Assembly (NCBI GenBank): GCA_947630085.1
Contig: CANRGP010000016.1
Span: 1 to 36,191 of the forward strand
Direction of reading: 5' to 3'
DNA: 36,191 nucleotides
DNA from: an uncultured Lachnospiraceae bacterium
GTDB taxonomy: Bacteria; Bacillota; Clostridia; Lachnospirales; Lachnospiraceae
How positions within the stretch are numbered: position 1 is the stretch's first letter; each line of letters opens with the position of its first letter. Below, in pieces: positions 1-8,620 of this stretch. The position numbers and the translations under genes were made by a program. The notes beneath the pieces were generated by a model that did not search any database, was not told where the DNA came from, and saw nothing but the letters and a program-made list of their open reading frames with translations.

Positions 1-80
1 CGGCGGAGGCCGCACGGGAAGCTGTCAGGGGATGGCTGGGATGGATACTCAGTATGTGGTTTTCAGGGTATGTGCAAAAT

Positions 81-153
81 GCGACAGTAGTACAGTTGGT
101 GGTATGCCACCTTGCCAAGGTGGAGGTCGCGGGTTCGAGTCCCGTCTGTCGCT
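81..153 (+). tRNA. tRNA-Gly (anticodon GCC)
   Basis: A complete cloverleaf can be drawn. The acceptor stem pairs 81-87 with 146-152 and base 153 is the discriminator. The anticodon stem is 107-111 with 119-123, and the seven-base loop 112-118 has GCC at 114-116. The T-arm carries the usual GGTTCGAGTCC core. The CCA end is not encoded. A strong terminator follows, so the gene appears to be a single transcription unit. No clear sigma-A promoter could be picked in the 80 bases upstream. Confidence 0.95.
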
Positions 154-170
154 CTCTGAATATCGTGTAC

Positions 171-201
171 GGTCCGCCGGAGTTCCGGCGGATCTTTTTT
201 T
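171..201 (+). terminator. Rho-independent terminator after tRNA-Gly
   Basis: An 8-bp perfect GC-rich stem (173-180 with 185-192) has a four-base AGTT loop and is followed by a run of T to 201. It separates the tRNA from spoVAD. Confidence 0.85.
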
Positions 202-243
202 GATGTTCTTCCGTGATCGCCTTTATCATTGAAAGCTCCGCGC

Positions 244-272
244 GTATACCGCTGAAAAAGCTGGGAATGATA
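244..272 (+). promoter_or_regulatory. Possible forespore (sigma-F/G type) promoter for spoVAD
   Basis: GTATA at 244-248 fits the sigma-G -35 pattern GHATR. After 17 bases, AATGATA at 266-272 matches six of seven positions of the -10 pattern CATnHTA. The predicted start near 279 leaves only a very short leader before the ribosome binding site at 282-289. This is pattern matching only, but a separate forespore promoter is expected for spoVAD-spoVAE, which are not joined to spoVAC here. Confidence 0.35.
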
Positions 273-293
273 AAAGACATGAAAGGAGGGCTT

Positions 294-1310
294 ATGCAGA
301 AAGGAAGAGCAAGTATCGAATTTGATGAGCCGCCGGCTATTCTCAGCTCCGCGTCCATCGCGGGGAAAAAGGAGGGGGAAGGACCTCTTGGCTCCTGTAT
401 AGACGTGGTGGAACTGGATGATATGTTCGGGACGGACAGCTGGGAACAGGCGGAATCTGCCATGCAGAAGCAGGCGGCCGATCTGGCGCTGGAGAAGGCG
501 GGAATACGAAAAAAGGATGTGCGTTATCTCTTCGCCGGGGACCTGCTGGGGCAGCTGATCGCCACCTCGTTCGGCGCGGTGGATCTGGAAATTCCCATGT
601 TCGGGCTTTATGGAGCCTGCTCCACCATGGGAGAGGCGCTCTGCCTGGGCGCGATGACGGTCCATGCCGGGTACGCGGACCGTGTGGTGTCACTGGCATC
701 CAGTCATTTTGCTACGGCGGAAAAGCAGTTCCGGTTTCCCCTTGGATACGGCAACCAGCGCCCCTATTCGGCGACCTGGACGGTGACGGGGTGCGGAGCG
801 GTGGTCATCGGACGGGCGGATCACAACGCGTCCGGATGCCCCAGGATCACCGGGGCGACGCCGGGACAGATCGTGGATCTGGGAGCGAAGGATTCCATGA
901 ATATGGGAGCCGCGATGGCTCCTGCCGCAGTTCATACGATCCGTCAGAATTTTGAGGATTTTGGCGTGGATGAATCCTATTATGACAGGATCATCACCGG
1001 AGATCTGGGAGAAGTGGGAAAAAAGATCCTTCTGGATATGATGAAACAGAGCGGACATGATCTGGAAAATGTGTATATGGACTGCGGGATCGAGATTTAT
1101 GACAGTGACAGGCAGGATACGCACGCGGGAGGCAGCGGCTGCGGCTGTTCGGCGGTGACCCTGTGCGCCCATATTCTTCCCCGGCTGCGTTCAGGTGAAT
1201 GGAACCGCGTATTGTTTATTCCTACAGGCGCGCTTCTTTCGACCGTCAGCTTCAACGAAGGGCAGAGTATTCCCGGGATTGCTCATGGAGTGGTGATCCA
1301 GAGGGGATGA
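294..1310 (+). CDS. spoVAD: Stage V sporulation protein AD
   Basis: SpoVAD is a soluble component of the SpoVA complex, which moves Ca-dipicolinate into the developing spore and releases it on germination; it binds dipicolinate and has a thiolase-like fold. The 338-residue product is the usual family length. It begins with a typical KGRASIEF stretch and contains the family's central GACSTMGEALCLGAM segment, which corresponds to the thiolase active-site loop region, plus the C-terminal HAGGSGCGCSAVT block. The ATG at 294 is chosen because AAAGGAGG lies at 282-289; an in-frame opening upstream to 213 has no such site. spoVAE follows 13 bases later. spoVAC, normally directly upstream, is instead at 32916-33377 in this window. 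Expression in the forespore is inferred from the family and the candidate promoter at 244-272. Confidence 0.96.
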   Translation: MQKGRASIEFDEPPAILSSASIAGKKEGEGPLGSCIDVVELDDMFGTDSWEQAESAMQKQAADLALEKAGIRKKDVRYLFAGDLLGQLIATSFGAVDLEIPMFGLYGACSTMGEALCLGAMTVHAGYADRVVSLASSHFATAEKQFRFPLGYGNQRPYSATWTVTGCGAVVIGRADHNASGCPRITGATPGQIVDLGAKDSMNMGAAMAPAAVHTIRQNFEDFGVDESYYDRIITGDLGEVGKKILLDMMKQSGHDLENVYMDCGIEIYDSDRQDTHAGGSGCGCSAVTLCAHILPRLRSGEWNRVLFIPTGALLSTVSFNEGQSIPGIAHGVVIQRG

Positions 1311-1323
1311 GAGGAGAAGAGAT

Positions 1324-1677
1324 ATGGATTATGTAAAAGCATTTCTGACAGGAGGCGTCATATGCAGTCTGGTGCAGATCCTGCTGGATAAGACGAAGAT
1401 GATGCCGGGCCGGGTCATGGTGACTCTGGTAGTGACAGGGAGCATCCTTGGTTTCCTGGGGCTTTATGAACCGTTCGCCCAATGGGCGGGAGCAGGGGCT
1501 TCCGTTCCTCTGCTTGGCTTTGGAAATACCTTATGGAAGGGCGTCAAGGAAGGACTTGAGAGCGACGGGCTGCTGGGAATTTTTAAGGGCGGCTTTACTG
1601 CCAGCGCGGTAGGGATTTCCGGAGCGCTGATCTTCGGATATCTGGGTTCGCTGATCTTCCGTCCTAAAATGAAATAG
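1324..1677 (+). CDS. spoVAE: Stage V sporulation protein AE (SpoVAEb type)
   Basis: SpoVAE is a small integral membrane subunit of the dipicolinate channel of the spore inner membrane. The 117-residue product has about four hydrophobic segments and the diagnostic middle motif GAGASVPLLGFGNTLWKG, a motif shared in form with SpoVAC (GAGALVPITGFANSVV in this window). A GGAG-type ribosome binding site precedes the ATG, and the gene lies 13 bases after spoVAD, so the two are co-transcribed. A 14-bp hairpin follows. The length matches the b-type SpoVAE protein. No irregularity is seen. Confidence 0.95.
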   Translation: MDYVKAFLTGGVICSLVQILLDKTKMMPGRVMVTLVVTGSILGFLGLYEPFAQWAGAGASVPLLGFGNTLWKGVKEGLESDGLLGIFKGGFTASAVGISGALIFGYLGSLIFRPKMK

Positions 1678-1698
1678 CGGAAAGCATCGGAAAAAGAA

Positions 1699-1740
1699 AC
1701 AGAGACGGGACTTCGCAAAGGAGTTCCGTCTCTGTGTTTT
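1699..1740. terminator. Bidirectional terminator between spoVAE and the PBP gene
   Basis: A 14-bp stem (1699-1712 with 1722-1735, including one G-T pair) closes a nine-base loop. T-rich sequence follows on the plus strand (GTTTT at 1736-1740), and a better T-run lies on the minus strand (complement of AAAAAG at 1691-1696). It serves convergent spoVAE and the class A PBP gene. Confidence 0.8.
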
Positions 1741-1773
1741 GATGCCTGTGAGGCGCCTGAACCGCTTCGGGTT

Positions 1774-4413
1774 TCAGGGGGACGAGCCGGGCGGGCCGTT
1801 CCGCTGGTATCCCGGACCATAGGAAATGGGGGGTTCTTCCACGGTGGGAGCGTTCGAGGCATCCGGAGACAGGATCGTCGAGTAGGCGTTGTGTATGGAG
1901 CAGTAGCCCGGCATTGCATACTGGGAATCATCGGTGCCCGATGTATTCTCTCCCTCCGGAAGCGTCAGGACAATGCGGGTATAACGGCTCGGACAGTAGG
2001 CGGTCGGGAGCTGGCCGGAGTCCGAACAGACGGAGACCGCGGTGTGAATATCGCAGGCTTCCGTGGGGACGGTTCCCCTCGCAAAATATTCGGTATAGGT
2101 GGCGTCGCCCCTGGGATCCGCGGTGCATACGCCCTCCACGGCCAGCTTGCCCGATTTGCGGCAGATGACCGCGCTTTCCACACTGTATGGCTGGGTAAAG
2201 CCGGGATCCTCCAGCCCTTCATGGATGCGGTTCATGACCTTGCGCCAGATGCCCTTATGGTAGGATGTCTCGCCTGTCAGGAGACTCTGATTCAGATCGT
2301 ATCCCATCCAGACCCCCGCGGTATAGTACGGAGTAAAGCCTACAAACCAGACGTTGGTGTTGTCCGTGGTGGTGCCGCTCTTTCCGGCGGCGGACATATT
2401 GTCCAGACGGGCGGCGGTACTGGTCGAGCTGGGGCCGGACGAACCGGTGGAAAATTTCCTCATCGGGATCAGAGAATCCTTCATGGCGTCAGTCAGAAGG
2501 AACGCCGTCGAGTCCTTCAGCACCCGCCGGGTCTCCGGCTCGTTGTCGATCAGGATCTTGCCGTTGTGATCCAGGATCTGGGTGTAGAAGATGGGTTCCT
2601 TATAGATCCCGCCGTTGGCGATGGTGGCGAAAGCGCCGGTAAGCTCCAGATTGGTGACGCCCTCGGTAAGCCCTCCGAGAGCGGTGGAGGGATTGTAGTC
2701 GGTGGGAGTCAGCGTGGAGATGCCGAAGTTCTGAGCATATTCTACGCCCAGCTGCGGGCTGACCGTCTCCATCAGGCAGCGGACGGCCACGATGTTCATG
2801 GAGTATATGATCCCCTCGCGTATGCTGGAATAGCCCTGGTAACCGCTGTTGTACCAGTTGCTGAAAGTCTTGGTCCCGACCGTGTAAGGCGCATCGTAGT
2901 AGACTGAGCCGAGGGTATCGCCGCAGGTGTCAAGAGCGGGGGCAAAGGAAGAAATGACCTTAAAGGTGGAACCGGGCTGTCTGGGAACGTCGGTGGCCCG
3001 GTTCAGGGCCAGATTCGCGGTTTTCTGGCCGCGCCCGCCGCTGATCGCCTTGACTTCGCCGGTGCTCTGGTCCATCAGAACAAATGACGCCTGGGGCTGC
3101 AGATTGACCGTAAGGCTTTCGCCTATGACTTCGTCGCCCTCCTGAAGAAGATAGGCTTTGAAATTCTCCACATCCTCCCGCGCCGCTTCCTCGCTCTGGT
3201 ACAGCGCATCGAAGGAAGGCTGATTCAGAACGTCCCTGTGCCAGTTGCGGATATGGCCGTGATTGTAGTGCTCTGTGGTTCCGTCCGCATGGGTGACGGA
3301 GAGACGGTATTCGATGGAATATACGGTCTTGGGATAATTGGAGGGGTCGTTGACCTCCTCGTCCACGATGGCCTGAAGCTGCGGGTCCTGGGTAGTGGAA
3401 ATGTGCAGGCCGCCGCTGTAGATCAGGTTGTGGGCCTGCGTCTCCGTGTAGCCCAGCTTGTTGATCAGGTCGTCGCGTACCTGACCGATCAGCTCGTCCA
3501 CAAAATAGCTGTACGTGGTAGAGGTGGCCTGCGCGTTCAGATCGACCAGCTGAATCCTGGAGTACACGTCGTCGGCCATAGCCTCGTCATATTCTTCTTT
3601 TTCGATGTATCCCTGCTCCAGCATATATTCAAGGATGATCTCGCGTTTCTCCGCATTTTTTTCCTGGCCGGTAATGGGGTTTAAACTGGAGGGATTCTGT
3701 GTGATCCCCGCGATAACCGCACATTCTGACAGGGTCAGGTCGGATACTTCCTTATCGAAGTAGCGCCTGGCCGCCACCTTTACGCCCAGGCAGTTGTTGC
3801 CCAGATTGATGGTGTTCAGGTAGTTGGTGAGGATCAGCTCGCGGTCCATGGTTTTGGTGAGCTGGACCGCCAGATACTGCTCCTGGAACTTCCGTTCCAG
3901 CGTCTCCCCGATGCTGCGCTCCCTTCCGCCGTTGAAGACATTGTTCTTGATGAGCTGCTGAGTGATCGTGCTTCCGCCGCCGTCCGAGGAATTGTGCGTG
4001 AGTACGCCTCTGACCGCCCGGACGATGGAGCGAATATCAATACCGTTATGCTTCCAGAAACGGGAGTCCTCAATAGCCACGAAAGCGTCGATCAGATCCT
4101 GCGGAAACTCGTCATAGGTGGCAGGGTCCCGGTTGGAGCCGGCCTGAACCAGGGTGGCGATCACGTTCCCCTCATTGTCATATACGGTCGTAGCAAGTCC
4201 CTGCGGAACGATGCTGTCTATGTTGATCTCGGGGGCGTTGTCAATGATCCCCCGGATCATGCCGATCCCGGCGCTGATTCCGAAACCTCCGATCAGGACA
4301 ACGGTCAGCAGGAAAAGCTTGACTGACACAAGAACGATCTTGCTTCCGATCTTACGGGTGCGGGAAGAAATCTCCTTCAGTTTTTTTTCAGTCGCTTTTT
4401 TTCCGTAATCCAT
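1774..4413 (-). CDS. Class A penicillin-binding protein (PBP1A-type glycosyltransferase/transpeptidase)
   Basis: A bifunctional peptidoglycan synthase: it polymerises lipid II into glycan strands and cross-links the stem peptides outside the membrane. The 879-residue product has a basic cytoplasmic N-terminus and one membrane anchor at about 27-54. The GT51 domain has the catalytic Glu in EDSRFWKHNGID (E115) and the GGGSTITQQLIKN motif at 145-157. The transpeptidase domain has the active-site serine in STFK (S482), SMN (538-540) and KSGTT (678-682, the KTG box). A Ser/Thr/Pro-rich tail ends the protein. AAGGAGG sits just upstream of the ATG, and a consensus promoter lies at 4436-4464. The gene is transcribed alone, divergent from the YigZ gene. 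A vegetative or sporulation-specific role cannot be told from sequence. Confidence 0.95.
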   Translation of the reverse strand: MDYGKKATEKKLKEISSRTRKIGSKIVLVSVKLFLLTVVLIGGFGISAGIGMIRGIIDNAPEINIDSIVPQGLATTVYDNEGNVIATLVQAGSNRDPATYDEFPQDLIDAFVAIEDSRFWKHNGIDIRSIVRAVRGVLTHNSSDGGGSTITQQLIKNNVFNGGRERSIGETLERKFQEQYLAVQLTKTMDRELILTNYLNTINLGNNCLGVKVAARRYFDKEVSDLTLSECAVIAGITQNPSSLNPITGQEKNAEKREIILEYMLEQGYIEKEEYDEAMADDVYSRIQLVDLNAQATSTTYSYFVDELIGQVRDDLINKLGYTETQAHNLIYSGGLHISTTQDPQLQAIVDEEVNDPSNYPKTVYSIEYRLSVTHADGTTEHYNHGHIRNWHRDVLNQPSFDALYQSEEAAREDVENFKAYLLQEGDEVIGESLTVNLQPQASFVLMDQSTGEVKAISGGRGQKTANLALNRATDVPRQPGSTFKVISSFAPALDTCGDTLGSVYYDAPYTVGTKTFSNWYNSGYQGYSSIREGIIYSMNIVAVRCLMETVSPQLGVEYAQNFGISTLTPTDYNPSTALGGLTEGVTNLELTGAFATIANGGIYKEPIFYTQILDHNGKILIDNEPETRRVLKDSTAFLLTDAMKDSLIPMRKFSTGSSGPSSTSTAARLDNMSAAGKSGTTTDNTNVWFVGFTPYYTAGVWMGYDLNQSLLTGETSYHKGIWRKVMNRIHEGLEDPGFTQPYSVESAVICRKSGKLAVEGVCTADPRGDATYTEYFARGTVPTEACDIHTAVSVCSDSGQLPTAYCPSRYTRIVLTLPEGENTSGTDDSQYAMPGYCSIHNAYSTILSPDASNAPTVEEPPISYGPGYQRNGPPGSSP

Positions 4414-4435
4414 GGGAAACCTCCTTCACCGATCT

Positions 4436-4464
4436 ATTATAACAAATATTTCCAGTCAATTCAA
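4436..4464 (-). promoter_or_regulatory. Sigma-A promoter of the class A PBP gene
   Basis: On the minus strand, TTGAAT (complement of 4459-4464) and a perfect TATAAT (complement of 4436-4441) are separated by exactly 17 bases. The start codon lies about 20 bases beyond the -10, with AAGGAGG in between. Confidence 0.75.
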
Positions 4465-4508
4465 TACGGGGTTTCTTACGTATCTCTTATGGTTTGCGGA
4501 GGGAAATC

Positions 4509-4537
4509 TTGCAGAAACGCGGGTCTTGTTGTATCAT
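4509..4537 (+). promoter_or_regulatory. Sigma-A promoter of the YigZ-family gene
   Basis: TTGCAG at 4509-4514 and TATCAT at 4532-4537 have a 17-base spacer. It is divergent from the PBP promoter, with about 45 bases between the two -35 boxes. Confidence 0.65.
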
Positions 4538-4601
4538 AGTATAAGCAGAGACGCCGGGTTTTACACAGGATCCCGGCCGGCTTTATGTGCAGGAGGAGAT
4601 T

Positions 4602-5252
4602 ATGGCTTCCGTTGACAGGATTCTTTGGAAGGGCGGAGAAGGGGAGATCGTCGAAAAAAAATCCCGCTTTATCGCCACGACAATGCCGGCGGCTACCGAG
4701 GAAGAGGCGGCCGCATTTATCGAGCAGACCAGAAAAAGATACTGGGATGCCAGACATAACTGCTATGCCTATGTAGTGGGAGAGCAGGGAAAGATCATGA
4801 AGTGCAGCGACGACGGAGAACCCGCGCAGACGGCCGGCAGGCCGATGCTGGATGTGCTTCTGGGGGAAGGGATCCGCAGCGCCTGCGTGGTGGTCACCCG
4901 CTATTTCGGAGGGATCCTTCTGGGAACCGGGGGACTGGTCAGGGCTTATTCAGCGGCGGTTAAAGAAGGGCTTAAAAACAGCCGGATCCTGGAGAGGACG
5001 GCGGGGCGGAAAATGTGTATCCTTACGGACTATTCGGGGATGGGGAAGATCCGCTATATGATAGGAAAGAACGAGATCCCTTTGATGGACATCCGGTATG
5101 AGGAGCAGGTGGAGATCACGGTCATGGTGCCGGAAGAGCGTGCCGCGCGCTTCACGGAGGAGATCACGGAGGCCACCGGAGGCCGCGCCCGGATCCATGC
5201 GGGAGAGCCGGAATATTTTGGGCTGGACGACGGCAGGGTAGTCCCGCTGTGA
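4602..5252 (+). CDS. YigZ/IMPACT family protein (UPF0029)
   Basis: This belongs to the YigZ/YvyE family, related to the eukaryotic Impact regulator. The bacterial role is not settled; a ribosome-associated role has been suggested from the EF-G domain IV-like fold. The conserved family blocks are all present: KSRFIA near the N-terminus, DARHNCYAY, DDGEPAQTAGRPML and VTRYFGGILLGTGGLVRAYS, then a ferredoxin-like C-terminal domain. The ATG at 4602 (216 residues) is preferred over an in-frame GTG at 4587, because AGGAGGAG at 4591-4598 would lie inside the longer version and is ideally spaced for 4602. It has its own promoter, and typA with another promoter follows. Confidence 0.92.
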   Translation: MASVDRILWKGGEGEIVEKKSRFIATTMPAATEEEAAAFIEQTRKRYWDARHNCYAYVVGEQGKIMKCSDDGEPAQTAGRPMLDVLLGEGIRSACVVVTRYFGGILLGTGGLVRAYSAAVKEGLKNSRILERTAGRKMCILTDYSGMGKIRYMIGKNEIPLMDIRYEEQVEITVMVPEERAARFTEEITEATGGRARIHAGEPEYFGLDDGRVVPL

Positions 5253-5273
5253 GGGGCCTGACGCAAAATCCCC

Positions 5274-5302
5274 TTGCATTTGCGCGGTTATGATGTTATA
5301 TT
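5274..5302 (+). promoter_or_regulatory. Sigma-A promoter of typA
   Basis: TTGCAT at 5274-5279 and TATATT at 5297-5302 are 17 bases apart. This predicts a leader of roughly 90 bases before the typA ATG at 5399 and argues against any coding start inside the leader. Confidence 0.6.
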
Positions 5303-5398
5303 ATGATGATGCAAGGGCCAAAAAGGCGTCATATGCCGGAGCCGCGCACTCTGCGGCGGGCCGTGGCCCGGAAAACACCGAATGGAAGACAGACGAAC

Positions 5399-7231
5399 AT
5401 GAAAACGAAGAGAGAAGATATAAGAAATGTGGCGATCATCGCCCATGTAGATCACGGCAAAACGACACTGGTGGACGGACTCCTCCGCCAGAGCGGAGTG
5501 TTCCGCGCGGGCCAGGAAGTGGTGGACCGCGTCATGGACTCCAATGATATCGAGAGGGAACGCGGGATCACGATCCTTTCCAAGAATACGGCGGTCAGCT
5601 ATAAGGGTGTCAAGATCAACATTGTGGATACGCCCGGACACGCTGATTTCGGCGGTGAGGTAGAGCGTGTGCTGAAGATGGTGGACGGCGTGATCCTGGT
5701 GGTGGACGCCTACGAGGGACCGATGCCTCAGACCAAATTCGTTCTGCGCAAGGCGCTGGAGCTGGATCTGTATGTGATCGTATGCGTCAACAAGATCGAC
5801 CGCCCCGAGGCGCGCCCGGAAGAAGTGGTCGATGAGGTGCTGGAGCTCCTGATGGATCTTGACGCCTCGGATAAGCAGCTCGACTGCCCCTTTGTATACG
5901 CCTCGGCCAAGGCCGGATACGCGGTCACTTCCCTGGACGACGAGGGGAAGGACATGAGTCCTCTTTTCGAGACGATCATTGAGCATATTCCCGCTCCCGA
6001 GGGGGATCCGGACGCGGGGACCCAGGTGCTTATCAGCACGATCGATTACAATGAATATGTGGGCCGCATCGGCGTCGGCAAGGTGGATAACGGGAGGATC
6101 CGTGTGAACCAGGAGTGCGCTCTTGTCAACCATCATGAGCCGGAAAAGATGCGGAAGGTAAAGATCAGCAAGCTTTATGAGTTTGACGGACTGAATAAGG
6201 CGGAGGTCGCGGAGGCTACGGTAGGAGCTATTGTGGCTATTTCCGGGATATCGGATCTGCATATCGGAGATACCCTCTGCGACCTGGAAAACCCGGAGGC
6301 GATTCCCTTCCAGAAGATCTCCGAACCCACCATTGCCATGAACTTCATGGTCAATGACAGCCCGATGGCGGGGCAGGAGGGAAAGTATGTGACCTCCCGC
6401 CATCTCCGCGACCGGCTGATGCGGGAGCTGAATACCGATGTGAGCCTGCGGGTGGAGGAGACGGATTCCCCGGACTGCTTTAAGGTATCCGGGAGAGGCG
6501 AGCTGCATCTTTCTGTTCTCATTGAGAATATGCGGAGGGAAGGATATGAATTCGCCGTGAGCAAGGCGGAGGTCCTCTACCGCTACAACGAGAGGAACCA
6601 GAAGCTGGAGCCCATGGAGCTTGCCTATATCGATGTCCCGGAGGAATTTACCGGGGCGGTCATCCAGAAGCTGACGACCCGGAAGGGCGAGCTTCAGGGC
6701 ATGAGCCCGGCCCAGGGCGGTTATACCAGGCTGGAGTTTTCCATCCCCGCGAGGGGCCTGATCGGTTACCGCGGAGAGTTTCTTACGGATACCAAGGGCA
6801 ACGGGATCATGAATACCATTTTTGACGGATATGCCCCCTACAAGGGAGACTTAAACTACCGCAAGACCGGGTCGCTGATCGCCTATGAGGGCGGGGAATC
6901 GGTGGCGTACGGACTGTTTGCCGCTCAGGACAGGGGAACGCTCTTCATCGGACCCGGTGTGAAGGTTTACGCGGGCATGGTGATCGGGCAGAACCCGAAG
7001 GCCGATGATATTGAGCTGAACGTGTGCAAGACCAAGAAGCTGACCAATATGCGTTCTGCAGGAGCCGACGAGGCGCTGAAGCTGACGCCGCCCCGGGAGA
7101 TGAGCCTGGAGCAGTGTCTGGATTTTATTGATACCGACGAACTTCTGGAGGTCACTCCCAGGAATCTGCGGATCCGCAAGCGGATCCTGGATCCGACGCT
7201 GCGTAAGAGGGCTTCGTTCAAAAAGGAGTGA
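5399..7231 (+). CDS. typA: TypA/BipA ribosome-associated GTPase
   Basis: TypA/BipA is a translational GTPase of the EF-G/LepA superfamily that binds the ribosome and acts in 50S assembly and stress adaptation. The 610-residue protein is the normal family length. GTP-binding motifs are clear: G1 AHVDHGKT (15-22), the switch I ERERGITI (52-59), G3 DTPGH (77-81) and G4 NKID (131-134). The family signature [20 protein letters not shown] and the C-terminal [15 protein letters not shown] block follow. The reading frame stays open upstream to 5303, but that part is Arg/Pro-rich leader overlapping the predicted promoter start, and homologues begin at an MKTKRED-like N-terminus, so 5399 is taken. The ribosome binding site there is weak (GGAAG). 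Confidence 0.96.
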   Translation: MKTKREDIRNVAIIAHVDHGKTTLVDGLLRQSGVFRAGQEVVDRVMDSNDIERERGITILSKNTAVSYKGVKINIVDTPGHADFGGEVERVLKMVDGVILVVDAYEGPMPQTKFVLRKALELDLYVIVCVNKIDRPEARPEEVVDEVLELLMDLDASDKQLDCPFVYASAKAGYAVTSLDDEGKDMSPLFETIIEHIPAPEGDPDAGTQVLISTIDYNEYVGRIGVGKVDNGRIRVNQECALVNHHEPEKMRKVKISKLYEFDGLNKAEVAEATVGAIVAISGISDLHIGDTLCDLENPEAIPFQKISEPTIAMNFMVNDSPMAGQEGKYVTSRHLRDRLMRELNTDVSLRVEETDSPDCFKVSGRGELHLSVLIENMRREGYEFAVSKAEVLYRYNERNQKLEPMELAYIDVPEEFTGAVIQKLTTRKGELQGMSPAQGGYTRLEFSIPARGLIGYRGEFLTDTKGNGIMNTIFDGYAPYKGDLNYRKTGSLIAYEGGESVAYGLFAAQDRGTLFIGPGVKVYAGMVIGQNPKADDIELNVCKTKKLTNMRSAGADEALKLTPPREMSLEQCLDFIDTDELLEVTPRNLRIRKRILDPTLRKRASFKKE

Positions 7232-7373
7232 AGCAGGAGTGAAGCCGGCTTCTCTCCCGCGCAACGTGTCGAAACGCCCCGAACGTTTTTGGGAATGTTT
7301 ATACGGTTCTGAACATAGAATTATGATAGCTACCAAGCTATAAATCTATTTAGAATCGAAGAGGAGAGATACC

Positions 7374-8000
7374 ATGTCGGAAAAAGCAATTGAAAACAAC
7401 AAAGTAAGCGTGATCGGAAAGATCGTTTCCGGTTTCGTGTTCAGCCACGAGGTGTTCGGGGAGGGATTTTACCTTGTGGATCTGGAAGTCAACCGATTGA
7501 GCGATCAGGCGGATATTATTCCGCTGATGATCTCGGAGAGACTTCTCAATGTGTCCGAGGATTACATAGGCTGTACTGTTGAGGCCATCGGCCAGTTCCG
7601 CTCGTATAATCGTCACGAAGGCGCAAAGAACCGCCTGGTGCTTTCGGTTTTTGTCCGGGAGATCAACTTCATGGAGGAGTTCACGGACTATACAAAGACC
7701 AACCAGATATTTCTCGACGGCTATATCTGCAAGACGCCCATTTACCGGAAAACGCCTCTGGGAAGAGAGATCGCCGATATCCTTTTGGCGGTGAACCGCC
7801 CCTACGGCAAGTCGGATTATATTCCCTGCATCGCGTGGGGCCGGAACGCCAGATATGCCGCCGGCTTTGAAGTCGGGGCCCGCGTGTGCATCTGGGGACG
7901 GGTGCAGAGCCGGGAATATACCAAGAAGATCAGCGATTCCCAGTGTGAGAAGAGAGTCGCCTATGAGGTTTCCGTGAGTAAGCTGGAATGCATGGAATAA
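7374..8000 (+). CDS. SSB-like protein with two predicted OB folds
   Basis: The 208-residue product looks like an internally duplicated single-stranded-DNA-binding-type protein common in Lachnospiraceae. The first unit (about 9-95) runs from VSVIGKIVSGFVFSHEVFGE to LVLSVFVREI. The second (about 109-205) runs from NQIFLDGYICKTP through TPLGREIADILLAVNRPYGK, IPCIAWGRNARYA and GRVQSREYTKK to VAYEVSVSKLE, the typical SSB core. There is no acidic C-terminal tip like that of replicative SSB, so it is probably not the main Ssb. Function in DNA metabolism is inferred. GAGGAGAG precedes the ATG. It lies 142 bases after typA with no obvious terminator between, and no convincing promoter was found. Confidence 0.85.
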   Translation: MSEKAIENNKVSVIGKIVSGFVFSHEVFGEGFYLVDLEVNRLSDQADIIPLMISERLLNVSEDYIGCTVEAIGQFRSYNRHEGAKNRLVLSVFVREINFMEEFTDYTKTNQIFLDGYICKTPIYRKTPLGREIADILLAVNRPYGKSDYIPCIAWGRNARYAAGFEVGARVCIWGRVQSREYTKKISDSQCEKRVAYEVSVSKLECME

Positions 8001-8065
8001 ACCGCCGCCGGACGGCAGCGCAAACGACGCGCCGGCGGGGAAAGCTACGGAAAGAGGTGTGAAAC

Positions 8066-8572
8066 GTGAAAAACGGTTCTGTGGAAGTGATCTGCGGATG
8101 CGGTCAGGGGAAGACGGCTCTTGCCATAGGCAAGGGGATCGAGGCGCTGACGGCCCATAAGGATGTGATCATGATCCAGTTCCTGAAGGGATGCGCCAGA
8201 AAAGAGGAGTTCGACTGTTTAAGCGTTCTGGAGCCCGGATTCAAGATCTTCCGCTTTGAGAAGGCAGACGCCTTTTTTGAGAAGCTGACGGATCAGGAGA
8301 AGGCCGAGGAGCTTCTTAATATCCGAAACGGATTCAATTTCGCCAAGAAGGTTGTGGCGACCGGAGAATGTGACCTTCTGATCCTGGACGAGGTGCTGGG
8401 GATCGTCAACCAGAATATTGTGTCCATGGAGGAATTCAAGGCCCTTCTGGAGGCGAAGGGGGATCAGATGTGCATGGTGCTGACCGGAATGGATTTTCCG
8501 GAGGAGCTCAGACCTTATGTGGACGCAGTCTGCCGGATCGAGCATAATGCGGTTGACAAAAACCGGAAATGA
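8066..8572 (+). CDS. Cob(I)alamin/corrinoid adenosyltransferase-like P-loop protein (BtuR/CobA family)
   Basis: The family transfers the adenosyl group of ATP to cobalt in corrinoids. The 168-residue product starts with the P-loop GCGQGKT (11-17), followed by the family's DVIMIQFLKG strand, where other members have a V-x-x-VQFLKG motif. LLILDEVLGIVNQ is the Walker B region, and LTGMDFPEELRPYVDAVCRIE near the end corresponds to the usual LTGR-x-AP-x-L-x-x-AD segment. The start is GTG with AAAGAGGTG upstream. No other cobamide gene is nearby, and the N-terminus is shorter than in classical BtuR, so a different substrate is possible. The promoter of the lysine riboswitch begins inside its last codons. 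Confidence 0.8.
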   Translation: MKNGSVEVICGCGQGKTALAIGKGIEALTAHKDVIMIQFLKGCARKEEFDCLSVLEPGFKIFRFEKADAFFEKLTDQEKAEELLNIRNGFNFAKKVVATGECDLLILDEVLGIVNQNIVSMEEFKALLEAKGDQMCMVLTGMDFPEELRPYVDAVCRIEHNAVDKNRK

Positions 8573-8581
8573 TGATAGTAT
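8553..8581 (+). promoter_or_regulatory. Sigma-A promoter of the dapA-dapB operon
   Basis: A perfect TTGACA at 8553-8558 and TAGTAT at 8576-8581 are exactly 17 bases apart. The -35 lies inside the end of the preceding corrinoid adenosyltransferase-like gene and the -10 just after its stop. Transcription would start about 30 bases before the riboswitch. Confidence 0.8.
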
Positions 8582-8620
8582 GAAAGAAAGTCGGGCCGGA
8601 CAGCCCGGCGGAACAAAGAT

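Noticed and set aside
32-232. Short plus-strand ORF across the tRNA
   Set aside because: It runs through the complete tRNA-Gly and its terminator, so it cannot be a normal coding gene.
5303-5398. N-terminal extension of TypA
   Set aside because: It starts at the predicted transcription start, is Arg/Pro-rich and unlike TypA N-termini; the ATG at 5399 gives the family length.
7260-7330. Separate promoter for the SSB-like gene
   Set aside because: A TATGAT occurs at 7322-7327, but no -35 with acceptable match lies at 16-18 bases, so read-through from typA is as likely.
8592-8609. GC-rich hairpin just before the lysine riboswitch
   Set aside because: It has no T-run and lies within about 15 bases of the promoter; I see no basis for calling it a terminator or operator.
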